From assembly GCF_902506495.1 (NCBI RefSeq), contig NZ_LR733264.1:1539312-1603311 (forward strand): 64,000 bases of DNA. The letters are read 5' to 3'. The notes below the pieces were generated by a model that did not search any database, was not told where the DNA came from, and saw nothing but the letters and a program-made list of their open reading frames with translations. A program made the translations under genes and the position numbers. Positions 1-11,997 of this stretch are shown in pieces. Source of the DNA: Pseudomonas sp. 8O (GTDB lineage Bacteria; Pseudomonadota; Gammaproteobacteria; Pseudomonadales; Pseudomonadaceae). Within the stretch, counting starts at the first letter, position 1; each line of letters opens with the position of its first letter.

Positions 1-1881
<1,881 letters not shown>

Positions 1882-1903
1882 TAAGGCCTTTGCGTGAAAA
1901 GAA

Positions 1904-1930
1904 CCCCGGCCTCGTGCCGGGGTTTTTCTT
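1904..1930 (+). terminator. Intrinsic terminator of idh
   Basis: A 7-bp GC stem (CCCCGGC/GCCGGGG) with a 5-nt loop is followed by a run of five T and two further T after one C. It lies 22 nt after the idh stop codon. Confidence 0.9.
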
Positions 1931-1980
1931 TAGGCCAGGCCCCTTGCTTGATGGTTACAGACATAAAGATGGTGATAGTC

Positions 1981-2002
1981 GGTGCGCGCGGCGCACCCTA
2001 CC
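1981..2002. repeat. Dispersed palindromic repeat, copy 1
   Basis: The unit reads GGTGCGC-GCG-GCGCACC followed by CTACC. A second copy with a one-base difference lies at 2521-2542, so the two copies bracket the Nudix gene. Units of this type are, as I recall, abundant in intergenic regions of several Pseudomonas species. The Nudix ribosome binding site starts immediately after this copy. Confidence 0.75.
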
Positions 2003-2016
2003 CCGGAGGATTTCAG

Positions 2017-2457
2017 ATGGTGTGGCAACCCCATATCACCGTGGCGACAGTGATCGAAGATGATGGCCGTTTCCTGTTCGTCGAAGAGTTCAAGGCCGGC
2101 CGCATGGTACTCAACCAGCCGGCCGGGCACCTGGAAGCCAATGAATCGTTACGCGAAGCCGCGCTGCGCGAAACACTCGAGGAAACCGGCTGGGACGTCG
2201 AGCTCACCGCCCTGCTCGGCATCTACCTCTATAGCGCGCCGAGCAATGGTGTGACCTATCAACGCGTGTGCTTCAGCGCCCGCCCCGTGCACCATGACCC
2301 AAAGCGCGAGCTGGACAGCGATATCAGCAGCATCATCTGGCTGACACGCGATGAACTGGCCGCACAGCCCGAGCGCTGGCGCAGCGAGCTGGTGCTGCGT
2401 TGCGTCGACGACTACCTGACCGGTATCAGCGGGCCATTGGAGTTGGTGCGCGATTGA
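2017..2457 (+). CDS. Nudix hydrolase (NudJ-like phosphatase)
   Basis: A 146-residue protein of the Nudix superfamily, which hydrolyses nucleoside diphosphates linked to another moiety. The Nudix box is complete: Gly, then Glu after five residues, then REtLEETGW after seven, at about residues 38-60. It most resembles the short NudJ type (thiamin pyrophosphate and nucleotide phosphohydrolase) that sits next to mnmA in many gammaproteobacteria; the substrate is inferred. The start at 2017 is chosen because a GGAGGA ribosome binding site lies seven bases upstream; a longer in-frame reading to 1894 would run through the idh terminator and a repeat. It is followed by mnmA 141 bases downstream. Confidence 0.9.
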   Translation: MVWQPHITVATVIEDDGRFLFVEEFKAGRMVLNQPAGHLEANESLREAALRETLEETGWDVELTALLGIYLYSAPSNGVTYQRVCFSARPVHHDPKRELDSDISSIIWLTRDELAAQPERWRSELVLRCVDDYLTGISGPLELVRD

Positions 2458-2520
2458 TCGCGAGCTTACGCCTTTGCGGAGAGTGCGCCATGCGCACCAT
2501 CGGTATCGCGGCGCCCACCT

Positions 2521-2542
2521 GGTGCGCACGGCGCACCCTACC
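2521..2542. repeat. Dispersed palindromic repeat, copy 2
   Basis: The unit reads GGTGCGC-ACG-GCGCACC plus CTACC, in the same orientation as the copy at 1981-2002. A degenerate related block (GTGCGCCATGCGCAC) lies just upstream at about 2483-2497. Confidence 0.75.
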
Positions 2543-2598
2543 TGAGGCGGGCTTTCTGGTAGACTCGGCAACTTTTCAGGCTTCACTCGCAGACTCCC

Positions 2599-3711
2599 AT
2601 GCAAGCACCTAGCACCCAACGCGTGATCGTCGGCATGTCCGGCGGTGTCGATTCGTCCGTTTCCGCCCTGCTGCTCATCGAGGCGGGCTACCAGGTCGAA
2701 GGCCTGTTCATGAAGAACTGGGACGAAGACGACGGCACCGAATACTGCACCGCCATGGACGACCTGGCCGACGCCCAGGCCGTATGCGACCGCATCGGCA
2801 TCAAGCTGCACACCGCCAACTTCGCCGCCGAGTACTGGGACAACGTGTTCGAGCACTTCCTGGCCGAATACCAGGCCGGACGCACGCCGAACCCGGACAT
2901 CCTGTGTAACCGCGAGATTAAGTTCAAAGCCTTCCTCGACTACGCCCTGTCGCTGGGTGCCGATTTGATCGCCACCGGCCACTACGTGCGTCGCCGCGAT
3001 ATAGACGGCCGCACCGAACTGCTCAAGGGCCTGGACCCGAACAAGGACCAGAGCTATTTCCTGCATGCCGTCGGCGGCGAGCAGATCGCCCGGACCCTGT
3101 TCCCGGTCGGCGAGCTGGAAAAGCCACAGGTGCGCGCCATTGCCGAGAAATACGAGCTGGCCACCGCGAAGAAGAAAGACTCCACGGGTATCTGCTTCAT
3201 CGGCGAACGCCGCTTCAGCGACTTCCTCAAGCAGTACCTGCCGGCCCAGCCGGGCGATATCGAAACCACTGACGGCCAGGTCATCGGCCGCCATCATGGC
3301 CTGATGTACCATACCATCGGCCAGCGCCAGGGCCTGGGTATCGGTGGTCTCAAGGACGCCGGCGACGATCCCTGGTACGTGCTGCGCAAGGACCTGACGC
3401 GCAACGTGCTGATCGTCGGCCAGGGCAACGAGCACCCCTGGCTGTTCTCTCGCGCCCTGCTCGCCTCGGACATCTACTGGGTCAACCCACTGGATCTGAG
3501 CAGCCCGCGCCGCCTGACCGCCAAGGTGCGTTACCGCCAGAGCGACCAGCGCTGCATCCTGGAGAAGACCGAGAACGGCTATCGTGCCGTGTTCGACGAG
3601 CCGCAGCGCGCCGTCACGCCCGGTCAGTCCGTGGTGTTCTATGACGGCGAGGTCTGCCTGGGTGGCGGCGTGATCGAAACCGCAGAAGCCTGGTACGAGG
3701 ACGCGCAATGA
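2599..3711 (+). CDS. mnmA: tRNA-specific 2-thiouridylase MnmA
   Basis: MnmA uses ATP and a persulfide relayed by the Tus proteins to thiolate U34 of tRNAs for Lys, Glu and Gln, in the cytoplasm. The 370-residue protein has the PP-loop SGGVDSS at residues 14-20. The catalytic set is visible: Asp100 and Cys103 in NPDILCNRE, and Cys199 in [10 protein letters not shown], matching the E. coli D99/C102/C199 arrangement. The C-terminal part carries the usual beta-barrel domains. The stop overlaps the hflD start (ATGA), indicating translational coupling; the order mnmA-hflD-purB is a classic gammaproteobacterial arrangement. Length and start agree with the family. Confidence 0.97.
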   Translation: MQAPSTQRVIVGMSGGVDSSVSALLLIEAGYQVEGLFMKNWDEDDGTEYCTAMDDLADAQAVCDRIGIKLHTANFAAEYWDNVFEHFLAEYQAGRTPNPDILCNREIKFKAFLDYALSLGADLIATGHYVRRRDIDGRTELLKGLDPNKDQSYFLHAVGGEQIARTLFPVGELEKPQVRAIAEKYELATAKKKDSTGICFIGERRFSDFLKQYLPAQPGDIETTDGQVIGRHHGLMYHTIGQRQGLGIGGLKDAGDDPWYVLRKDLTRNVLIVGQGNEHPWLFSRALLASDIYWVNPLDLSSPRRLTAKVRYRQSDQRCILEKTENGYRAVFDEPQRAVTPGQSVVFYDGEVCLGGGVIETAEAWYEDAQ

Positions 3712-4328
3712 ACCCGCTGCAGGAGCAACTGGTTGCGCTCGGCGCCGTCTTCGAAGCGGCCTCCCTGGCCGACAAGATCGCCCGTACCGGCCAGGTCAGC
3801 GAAGCCTCCATGGGCTGTATGCTCGGCAGCCTGCTGGTGCGCGACCCGAAAAGCACGCTGGACGTATACGGTGGCGACGACCTCAACCTGCGCGACGGTT
3901 ATCGCGCGCTGATCAGTTCGCTGGAGCGTAATCCGTCTGCCCTGCAGCGCGAGCCGCTGCGCTATGCGCTGGCGATGATCGGCCTGGAGCGCCAGCTGGA
4001 TAAGCGCGCTGACATGCTGCAGGTCATGGGCAGCCGACTGGATCAGATCCAGCAACAAGTCGAGCATTTCGGCCTGGTCCATGACAACGTCATCGCTGCG
4101 TGCGGCGGCCTTTATCAGGACACCATCAGCACCTTCCGCCAGCGCATCCAGGTGCACGGCGACATGCGCTTTCTGCAGCAGCCGAACAACGCCGCGAAAA
4201 TCCGCGCCCTGCTGCTCGCTGGTATCCGATCGGCGCGCCTGTGGCGTCAACTCGGCGGCCACCGCTGGCAGCTGGTATTCAGCCGCGGCAAGCTGCTCAA
4301 AGAGCTTTACGAACTGACGCGAAGCTGA
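3708..4328 (+). CDS. hflD: HflD family protein (high frequency lysogenization protein homologue)
   Basis: A 206-residue all-helical cytoplasmic or peripheral membrane protein of the HflD (DUF489) family. In E. coli HflD binds phage lambda CII and affects lysogenisation; its general cellular role is unclear. Family features are the N-terminal helix with [19 protein letters not shown], a central [14 protein letters not shown] segment and the C-terminal [20 protein letters not shown] block. It overlaps mnmA by four bases and is followed two bases later by a transporter gene, so the three probably share a transcript. Confidence 0.93.
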   Translation: MNPLQEQLVALGAVFEAASLADKIARTGQVSEASMGCMLGSLLVRDPKSTLDVYGGDDLNLRDGYRALISSLERNPSALQREPLRYALAMIGLERQLDKRADMLQVMGSRLDQIQQQVEHFGLVHDNVIAACGGLYQDTISTFRQRIQVHGDMRFLQQPNNAAKIRALLLAGIRSARLWRQLGGHRWQLVFSRGKLLKELYELTRS

Positions 4329-4330
4329 CC

Positions 4331-5194
4331 ATGGAATCCGCCAGCCGCAGCGTCAAACCCCTTCAGGGTGCCCTGCTGCTGGCACTGTCGGCCTTGCTGT
4401 TCGCCTTTACCGGCGTCGGCATTCGCGAGATATCCGTCAGCGTCAACAACGAGTCGGTGGTGTTCTTCCGCAACCTGGTCGGCGTGCTGTTCTTTTTGCC
4501 GTTGCTGCTGGTGCGCGGTGTGCGACCGCTACGCACGACCCGACTGAAATCCCATCTCTGGCGCACCACCTACGGCCTGGCGGCGATGTACTGCTTCTTC
4601 TACGCCATCGCCCACCTGCCACTGGCAGACGCCATGCTGTTCACCTATTCGGCGCCGGTGTTCACACCGCTGATCGCACACATCTGGCTCAAGGAGCCGC
4701 TGACTCGCCGCATGCTGGTCTGCAGCCTGATCGGCCTGTGCGGTGTGCTGCTGGTGGCCAAGCCCAGCGCCGCCTTGTTCGAGGGGCCCGCGCTGTTCGG
4801 CCTGGCGGCCAGCCTGCTGGCGGCCTTCGCCTTCGTCTCCATCCGCGAAATGAGCGACAGCGAACCGGCTACCCGCATCGTCTTCTATTTCTCGCTGTTC
4901 AGCGCACTGTTTTCCGCCATCCCGCTGACCTGGAGCTGGCAACCGCTCGACTCCACGCAACTGATCTGGCTGCTGGGCATCGGCCTGCTGGCCACCGCCA
5001 GCCAGGTGATCATGTCACGCGCCTACGGCCTGGCGCCGCCAGGGCTGATCGGCCCAGTCGCCTACCTGGCCATCGTCTTCGCCGGCATCATCGCCTGGCT
5101 GCTCTGGGGCGAGACGCCGGACACCCTGTCGCTGCTCGGTGCGGCATTGATCTTCGCCGCCAGTCTGTTATCGGTCGCAAGACGCAGGGCATAG
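4331..5194 (+). CDS. EamA family (drug/metabolite transporter superfamily) permease
   Basis: A 287-residue inner membrane protein with about ten predicted membrane helices arranged as two EamA repeats. The first covers about residues 12-140, the second about 150-283. Such proteins export small metabolites or amino acids; the substrate cannot be read from the sequence. The ATG at 4331 is two bases after the hflD stop, which suggests coupled translation; a longer in-frame reading begins inside hflD and lacks support. The insertion of a transporter between hflD and purB is a variation on the common mnmA-hflD-purB order. Confidence 0.88.
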   Translation: MESASRSVKPLQGALLLALSALLFAFTGVGIREISVSVNNESVVFFRNLVGVLFFLPLLLVRGVRPLRTTRLKSHLWRTTYGLAAMYCFFYAIAHLPLADAMLFTYSAPVFTPLIAHIWLKEPLTRRMLVCSLIGLCGVLLVAKPSAALFEGPALFGLAASLLAAFAFVSIREMSDSEPATRIVFYFSLFSALFSAIPLTWSWQPLDSTQLIWLLGIGLLATASQVIMSRAYGLAPPGLIGPVAYLAIVFAGIIAWLLWGETPDTLSLLGAALIFAASLLSVARRRA

Positions 5195-5260
5195 GCGGCC
5201 AAGCGCTGGTTTTCATGTATGATGTGCGCCCTTTTCGTCAGAGGTCGTCCAGGCACCTGA

Positions 5261-6712
<1,452 letters not shown>

Positions 6713-6731
6713 GCGCGATCAGCCTCTCGGA

Positions 6732-6760
6732 CGCCCGGCTGAGCCGGGCGTTTTTGTTTT
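6732..6760 (+). terminator. Intrinsic terminator of purB
   Basis: A GC-rich stem (CGCCCGGC/GCCGGGCG) with a short loop is followed by TTTTTGTTTT. It lies 20 nt after the purB stop. Confidence 0.92.
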
Positions 6761-6790
6761 AAGGTTTTTATCAATTTCAAGGGCTTACTG

Positions 6791-7957
6791 ATGAATCCTG
6801 ATACTCCGCTGCAATTGCTGGGTGGCCTCACAGCCCGTGAATTCTTGCGCGACTACTGGCAGAAGAAACCCCTGCTGGTGCGCCAGGCGGTCCCCGACTT
6901 CGAAAGCCCGATCAGCCCTGACGAACTGGCCGGTCTGGCACTGGAAGAAGAAGTCGAATCGCGCCTGGTGATCGAGCACGGCGAGCGCCCCTGGGAGCTG
7001 CAGCGCGGCCCGTTCAACGAGGACACCTTCCAGGACCTGCCAGAGCGCGGCTGGACGCTACTGGTACAAGCCGTCGACCAGTTCGTCCCGGAAGTGGCCG
7101 AACTGCTGGAAGGCTTCAAGTTCCTGCCCAAATGGCGCATCGACGACCTGATGATCAGCTTCGCTGCGCCCGGTGGCGGTGTCGGCCCGCATTTTGACAA
7201 CTACGACGTATTCCTGCTGCAGGCGCACGGTCATCGCCGCTGGCAAATCGGCCAGATGTGCGATGCCGACAGCCCGCTGCTCCCCCACGCCGATCTGAAG
7301 ATCCTGGCTCAATTCGAACCAACCGATGAATGGGTGCTGGCACCCGGCGACATGCTTTACCTGCCGCCATGCCTCGCCCACTGTGGCACCGCTGAGGATG
7401 ATTGCATGACCTATTCCGTGGGCTTCCGCGCGCCGAGCGCCGCTGAAGTACTGACCCATTTCACCGATTTCCTCGGCCAGTTCCTGCCCGACGAAGAGCG
7501 TTACAGCGACGCCGACATCCAGCCGAGCGAGGATCCCAACCAGATCCAGCGCGACGCCCTGGAGCGCCTCAAGGCCCTGCTCAACGAACACATGAGCGAC
7601 GAGCGCCTGCTGATGACCTGGTTCGGCCAGTTCATGACCGAACCCAAGTATCCGGAGCTGGTTGCCGGCATCGAGATCGAGGAGGAAGACTTCCTCGGCG
7701 CCCTGGAAGATGGCGCGATCCTCATCCGCAACCCCAGCGCCCGCATGGCCTGGTCGGAGGTCGGTGAGGACCTGATGTTGTTCGCCAGCGGTCAGAGCCG
7801 CCTGGTCTCGGCTCGCCTGCGCGAACTGCTGAAGCTGATCTGCAGCGCCGATGCGTTACATGTGGAAAACCTCGGCGCCTGGCTGGCCGACGACGAGGGG
7901 CGTACCCTGATGTGGGAACTGGTCAAGCAAGGCAGCCTGGGATTTGCCGATGAGTGA
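6791..7957 (+). CDS. roxA: Ribosomal protein uL16 arginine hydroxylase RoxA (YcfD), JmjC/cupin oxygenase
   Basis: An Fe(II)- and 2-oxoglutarate-dependent oxygenase that hydroxylates an arginine of ribosomal protein uL16 in E. coli. The 388-residue protein has the cupin iron ligands His134 and Asp136 in GPHFDNYD and His197 in LPPCLAHCG. The N-terminus (LGGLTAREFLRDYWQKKPLLVRQA) is the characteristic start of the family, and the C-terminal third forms the dimerisation and winged-helix part. Its last codons overlap the ATG of the next gene, indicating coupling. Placement after purB matches my recollection of other pseudomonads. Confidence 0.92.
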   Translation: MNPDTPLQLLGGLTAREFLRDYWQKKPLLVRQAVPDFESPISPDELAGLALEEEVESRLVIEHGERPWELQRGPFNEDTFQDLPERGWTLLVQAVDQFVPEVAELLEGFKFLPKWRIDDLMISFAAPGGGVGPHFDNYDVFLLQAHGHRRWQIGQMCDADSPLLPHADLKILAQFEPTDEWVLAPGDMLYLPPCLAHCGTAEDDCMTYSVGFRAPSAAEVLTHFTDFLGQFLPDEERYSDADIQPSEDPNQIQRDALERLKALLNEHMSDERLLMTWFGQFMTEPKYPELVAGIEIEEEDFLGALEDGAILIRNPSARMAWSEVGEDLMLFASGQSRLVSARLRELLKLICSADALHVENLGAWLADDEGRTLMWELVKQGSLGFADE

Positions 7958-8375
7958 AATCACCGTCCGTGTCGCGGACTGGCATAGGGACAATGCCGAG
8001 CTTCGCCGTATCCGCGACAGCGTGTTCGTCGCCGAGCAATCGGTACCACCGGAACTGGAATGGGATGCCGAGGATACCGACGCCGTGCACTTTATTGCCG
8101 AGGAAGGCGATTACCCGGTGGGCACCGCGCGCCTGCTGCCCGACGGCCATATCGGTCGCGTTTCGGTGCTCAAGGACTGGCGCGGCCTGAAAGTGGGCGA
8201 AAAACTGATGCAGGCGGTGATCGCCGAAGCGGAAAAACGCGGCCTGCATCAGCAAATGCTCACCGCTCAGGTGCACGCCACACCGTTCTATGAAAGGCTA
8301 GGCTTCAGGATTGTCAGCGACGAGTACCTCGACGCCGGTATTTCGCACGTGGACATGGTGCGCAGCAGCCAGTAG
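7950..8375 (+). CDS. GNAT family N-acetyltransferase
   Basis: A 141-residue single-domain GNAT protein. The acetyl-CoA-binding region is seen as GRVSVLKDWRGLKVGEKLM (about residues 70-88), followed by the usual LTAQVHATPFYERLGF segment with a tyrosine in the active-site position. The protein resembles the ElaA/YjcF-like subgroup, in which substrates are mostly unknown. The ATG at 7950 overlaps the end of roxA by eight bases and is preferred over an upstream TTG. The downstream DUF7931-like gene starts eight bases after its stop, so roxA, this gene and the next two form one overlapping block. Confidence 0.9.
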   Translation: MSEITVRVADWHRDNAELRRIRDSVFVAEQSVPPELEWDAEDTDAVHFIAEEGDYPVGTARLLPDGHIGRVSVLKDWRGLKVGEKLMQAVIAEAEKRGLHQQMLTAQVHATPFYERLGFRIVSDEYLDAGISHVDMVRSSQ

Positions 8376-8383
8376 AGGCATCG

Positions 8384-9025
8384 ATGAACGACAAACACGC
8401 CCCGGTCGAAACGATCGATACGCCAGAGCCCAGCGAACTGGCGGCCATCGAATTCGAGTCGCCGGGGCGTTTTGCTGTGCACAATCCAGAATCCGTTACG
8501 CCCGATGTGGCGCAATGGGAGCCCGCCCCGTTCATACTCGGTCAGCACGAGCACCTGGAGCGTTTCAGCCAGCCTCAGCAGGCTCGCGCCCACATCCTGG
8601 CGTTGATCCAGCAAGCCCAGCGCAATCTGTGCCTGTACAGCGATGATCTGGAGCCATGGCTCTATCACCACAGCAGCGTGCAGCAGGCCTGCACGCGGTT
8701 CTTGCTGAGCAGCCCACGGGCGCGCCTGCGCATCCTCCTGCGTGACCCGACCCGTGCCGTGAAGGAAGGCCATCGCCTGCTCGCCCTGTCACGCCGGTTG
8801 TCCTCCAACCTGCATATCCGCAAACTCAACCCGGACTACGCAAGCATCGATCAGGCCTACCTGATCGCCGATGACACAGGCCTGTTCCTGCGGCCTGAGC
8901 TCGATCAACAATCCGGCTACACCCTGTACAACGATCCGGCGCGCGTGCGCCAACGCCAAACCCAGTTCGACCAGGCCTGGGATACCAGCATCACCGACCC
9001 TGATCTGCGGAGCTTTCTGCTATGA
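8384..9025 (+). CDS. DUF7931-like conserved cytoplasmic protein
   Basis: A 213-residue soluble protein without signal peptide or membrane segments. The first 55 residues look disordered and acidic; the remainder (from about residue 60) has an alternating alpha/beta pattern reminiscent of a phospholipase-D-like fold (NLCLYSDDLEPWLYHHSSVQ, RLRILLRDP, HIRKLNPDY, AYLIADDTGLFLRP). No HKD catalytic motif is present, so an enzymatic role is not claimed. I recall the family as the uncharacterised DUF7931 found next to a GNAT gene in Pseudomonas. Its stop overlaps the next start by four bases, arguing for a shared function with the periplasmic protein that follows. Confidence 0.75.
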   Translation: MNDKHAPVETIDTPEPSELAAIEFESPGRFAVHNPESVTPDVAQWEPAPFILGQHEHLERFSQPQQARAHILALIQQAQRNLCLYSDDLEPWLYHHSSVQQACTRFLLSSPRARLRILLRDPTRAVKEGHRLLALSRRLSSNLHIRKLNPDYASIDQAYLIADDTGLFLRPELDQQSGYTLYNDPARVRQRQTQFDQAWDTSITDPDLRSFLL

Positions 9026-9831
9026 CCCTGCGCACGCTGTTCGCCGCCCTGCTTCTCGGCCTGTGCCTGCCGCTGCATGCGGCCACCGAGGTAATCCCGC
9101 TGAATTACCGCACCGCTGATGACGTGCTCGGCGTGGTGCAATCGATGCTCGGCAACGAGGGCAAGGTCAGCGCTTACGGTAATCAGCTGATCGTCAATGC
9201 GTCCCCAGCCAAGATCGGTGAGGTGCGCGTACTGCTGCAGCAACTCGACACTCGCCCTCGTCGCCTGCTGATCACCGTGGAAAGCGCTGACAGCAACTAC
9301 CAGAACGACCGTGGCTATCGCGTCGACGGCACGCTCAGCGCCGGCAATGCCGAAGTACAGGTCGGCCGCGGCGAAGTGAACGGTCGCGACCAGGTGCGCA
9401 TCATTCGCCGCAGCACCGACAGCCGTGGTGGCGGCACCCAGCAGGTACAGGCTACCGAAGGCTATCCGGCACTGATTCAGGTCGGCCAGAGCGTACCGCT
9501 GACCACCACCAGCACCGGCCCCTACGGCCAGGTCTACCAGGACACTCAATATCGCGACGTGACTCGCGGCTTCTACGTGACAGCCAGTCTTTCCGGCGAG
9601 CTGGTACATGTTTCCATCAGCAGCCAGCGTGATCGCGTCAGCAACAGCCGCCCCGGCGTGATCGACGTGCAAAGCACCGATACCCGCGTCAGCGGTCGTC
9701 TCGGCGAGTGGATTACCCTGGGCGGCGTCAGCGAGCAAACCAGCTCCAGCGGCCGCGACGTGTTGCGTCGGCACACCACTCAGGGGCGCGAAGACATGTC
9801 GCTGCGCGTCAAAGTCGAAGCCCTCGACTGA
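9022..9831 (+). CDS. Exported secretin/TonB short N-terminal domain protein
   Basis: A 269-residue periplasmic protein. Residues 1-20 form a signal peptide ending in LHAA. The following region (about 22-90: IPLNYRTADDVLGVVQSMLG and the IGEVRVLLQQLDTRPRRLLITVE-type strand) matches the N0/N1-like domain found at the start of secretins, but the protein ends before any pore-forming secretin domain. The C-terminal half is beta-rich and Ser/Thr/Gly-rich, with GxxEQTSSSGRDVLRRHT near the end resembling the lips region of type II secretins. It overlaps the preceding gene by four bases. Partner and function are unknown. Confidence 0.8.
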   Translation: MTLRTLFAALLLGLCLPLHAATEVIPLNYRTADDVLGVVQSMLGNEGKVSAYGNQLIVNASPAKIGEVRVLLQQLDTRPRRLLITVESADSNYQNDRGYRVDGTLSAGNAEVQVGRGEVNGRDQVRIIRRSTDSRGGGTQQVQATEGYPALIQVGQSVPLTTTSTGPYGQVYQDTQYRDVTRGFYVTASLSGELVHVSISSQRDRVSNSRPGVIDVQSTDTRVSGRLGEWITLGGVSEQTSSSGRDVLRRHTTQGREDMSLRVKVEALD

Positions 9832-9957
9832 CCCCCCCGACCAAAGTCGAAGTCTTTAACTCCACAAGAACGATGGACAGCTCGTGCAGCCCGCGAAATG
9901 CCTGAAACGCCCGCCCCATGGGCTACCAAGCGTGACCAGGCAGTCGCCTACTGAATA

Positions 9958-9983
9958 TGTAGTAGTTTTAAAAAAGCACTACA
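9958..9983. promoter_or_regulatory. Palindromic operator upstream of aceA, candidate RccR site
   Basis: TGTAGT and ACTACA are separated by a 14-base AT-rich spacer. From memory, the RpiR-family regulator RccR controls aceA and glcB in pseudomonads through TGTAGT...ACTACA palindromes; the match to that protein is inference. It lies about 410 nt upstream of the aceA start. Confidence 0.55.
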
Positions 9984-10390
9984 AAACGTTTGACGAAGCA
10001 TTTTCCCAGAGGCATGATGGCCTCGCTCCCGCTAGCCAGGGGTCCTGAAAAGGATCTCCAGACCGTCCGCGAAGTACTTCGCAACGGTCCGTGTCCCAAC
10101 AGCCCACAAGGCCGTACGACGAGGTTGCGACTGGAACGAAGTTGTCCTGAGGGACGGGGAAGCGTTTAGCGTCAGACAGATCGAAAGCCCAGCAGGTGCC
10201 CAAGGTTTCCACGAGCCAACCGGCCCAAGCGAAGTTCTCGAACTGTTCGCCACATCCCCCCTCCTCGCGGTCAATCCTCGCCCAGCCGTATTCTCGCCGT
10301 CAAAGTGGAAGCCTCCCGCAGCCGCTGCATCCGTGCACGCATTGTGTGGGTAGTCGGTGCTCAACCAACACATTTTTTGAAGGATTGACC
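9984..10390 (+). other. Long gene-free region ahead of aceA, candidate structured leader RNA
   Basis: No convincing gene is present. Read as RNA on the plus strand it contains a hairpin at 10039-10058 (8-bp stem with two G-U pairs closed by a GAAA tetraloop). Immediately after it is a second hairpin at 10061-10089 (GACCGT...ACGGTC enclosing GCGAAG-TA-CTTCGC). A smaller one lies at 10144-10155 (GTCC-TGAG-GGAC). An AAGGA ribosome binding site at 10379-10383 precedes the aceA ATG. The region between the operator at 9958 and the gene would be transcribed if the promoter lies at the operator. Confidence 0.5.
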
Positions 10391-11986
10391 ATGTCCGCAT
10401 ATCAAAACGACATCAAGGCTGTAGCCGCTCTGAAAGAGAAGTTCGGCAGCAGCTGGAGCGCTATCAACCCCGAGTCCGTCGCCCGTATGCGCGCTCAGAA
10501 CCGCTTCAAGACCGGTCTGGAAATCGCTCAGTACACCGCTGACATCATGCGCAAGGACATGGAAGAGTACGACGCCGACTCCTCCGTCTATACCCAGTCC
10601 CTGGGTTGCTGGCACGGTTTCATCGGTCAGCAGAAGCTGATTTCGATCAAGAAGCACCTGAAAACCACCAACAAGCGCTACCTCTACCTGTCCGGCTGGA
10701 TGGTTGCCGCTCTGCGCTCCGACTTCGGCCCACTGCCGGACCAGTCGATGCACGAGAAGACCGCCGTCTCCGACCTGATCGAAGAGCTCTACACCTTCCT
10801 GCGTCAGGCCGACAGCCGCGAACTGGATCTGCTGTTCACCGCTCTGGACGCAGCTCGCGCAGCTGGCGATCAGGCCAAGGCTGCCGAGATCCAGAACCAG
10901 ATCGACAACCACGAAACCCACATCGTGCCGATCATTGCCGACATCGATGCTGGCTTCGGTAACCCGGAAGCCACCTACCTGCTGGCCAAGCGCATGATCG
11001 AAGCCGGTGCGTGCTGCATCCAGATCGAGAACCAGGTTTCCGACGAGAAACAGTGCGGCCACCAGGACGGTAAAGTGACCGTTCCTCACGCCGACTTCCT
11101 CGCCAAGATCGCTGCCGTTCGCTACGCCTTCCTCGAACTGGGCATCGACAACGGCGTAATCGTTGCGCGTACCGACTCCCTGGGCGCCGGCCTGACCAAG
11201 CAGATCGCCGTAACCAACGAGCCGGGCGACCTGGGCGACCTGTACAACAGCTTCCTCGATTGCGAAGAAGTTTCCGCTGCCGACCTGGGCAACGGTGACG
11301 TCGTGATCAACCGTGGCGGCAAGCTACTGCGTCCGAAGCGCCTGCCGTCCAACCTGTTCCAGTTCCGTGCTGGCACCGGTGAAGCACGCTGCGTACTGGA
11401 TTGCATCACCAGCCTGCAGAACGGCGCCGACCTGCTGTGGATCGAAACCGAGAAGCCGCACGTTGGTCAGATCGCGGCCATGGTCAACGAAATCCGCAAG
11501 ACCATCCCGAACGCCAAGCTGGTTTACAACAACAGCCCATCGTTCAACTGGACCCTGAACTTCCGTCAGCAGGTGTTCGATGCCATGGTTGCCGAAGGCA
11601 AGGACGTTTCCGCCTACGACCGCGCCAAGCTGATGAGCGTCGAGTACGACGAAACCGAACTGGCCCAGATTGCCGACGAGAAGATCCGCACCTTCCAGCG
11701 CGACGGCTCGGCTCAGGCTGGCATCTTCCACCACCTGATCACCCTGCCGACCTACCACACTGCGGCGCTGTCCACCGACAACCTGGCCAAGGGCTACTTC
11801 GCCGACCAGGGCATGCTGGCCTACGTGAAAGGCGTGCAGCGTCAGGAACTGCGTCAGGGTATCGCCTGCGTCAAGCACCAGAACATGGCTGGCTCCGACA
11901 TCGGCGACAACCACAAGGAGTACTTCGCTGGCGAAGCAGCTCTGAAGGCGAGCGGTAAAGACAACACCATGAACCAGTTCCACTAA
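10391..11986 (+). CDS. aceA: Isocitrate lyase AceA (long Pseudomonas-type form)
   Basis: Isocitrate lyase cleaves isocitrate to glyoxylate and succinate, the first step of the glyoxylate shunt. The protein has 531 residues, the length I recall for the long form in P. aeruginosa, about 100 longer than E. coli AceA. The catalytic cysteine is Cys222 in EKQCGH. Other family blocks are LYLSGWMVAA, ADIDAGFGNPEATYLLAKRM, VARTDSLGA and YNNSPSFNW. The start at 10391 follows AAGGA by seven bases and gives the standard MSAYQNDIKAV N-terminus. Expression is probably controlled through the palindrome at 9958-9983 and perhaps the structured leader. It competes with idh, at the left of this window, for isocitrate. 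Confidence 0.97.
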   Translation: MSAYQNDIKAVAALKEKFGSSWSAINPESVARMRAQNRFKTGLEIAQYTADIMRKDMEEYDADSSVYTQSLGCWHGFIGQQKLISIKKHLKTTNKRYLYLSGWMVAALRSDFGPLPDQSMHEKTAVSDLIEELYTFLRQADSRELDLLFTALDAARAAGDQAKAAEIQNQIDNHETHIVPIIADIDAGFGNPEATYLLAKRMIEAGACCIQIENQVSDEKQCGHQDGKVTVPHADFLAKIAAVRYAFLELGIDNGVIVARTDSLGAGLTKQIAVTNEPGDLGDLYNSFLDCEEVSAADLGNGDVVINRGGKLLRPKRLPSNLFQFRAGTGEARCVLDCITSLQNGADLLWIETEKPHVGQIAAMVNEIRKTIPNAKLVYNNSPSFNWTLNFRQQVFDAMVAEGKDVSAYDRAKLMSVEYDETELAQIADEKIRTFQRDGSAQAGIFHHLITLPTYHTAALSTDNLAKGYFADQGMLAYVKGVQRQELRQGIACVKHQNMAGSDIGDNHKEYFAGEAALKASGKDNTMNQFH

Positions 11987-11997
11987 GAACGGTTCTC

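Noticed and set aside
9979..10400. Minus-strand open frames in the aceA leader (77 and 122 codons)
   Set aside because: No ribosome binding site and no known family; they coincide with the hairpins that better explain the region.
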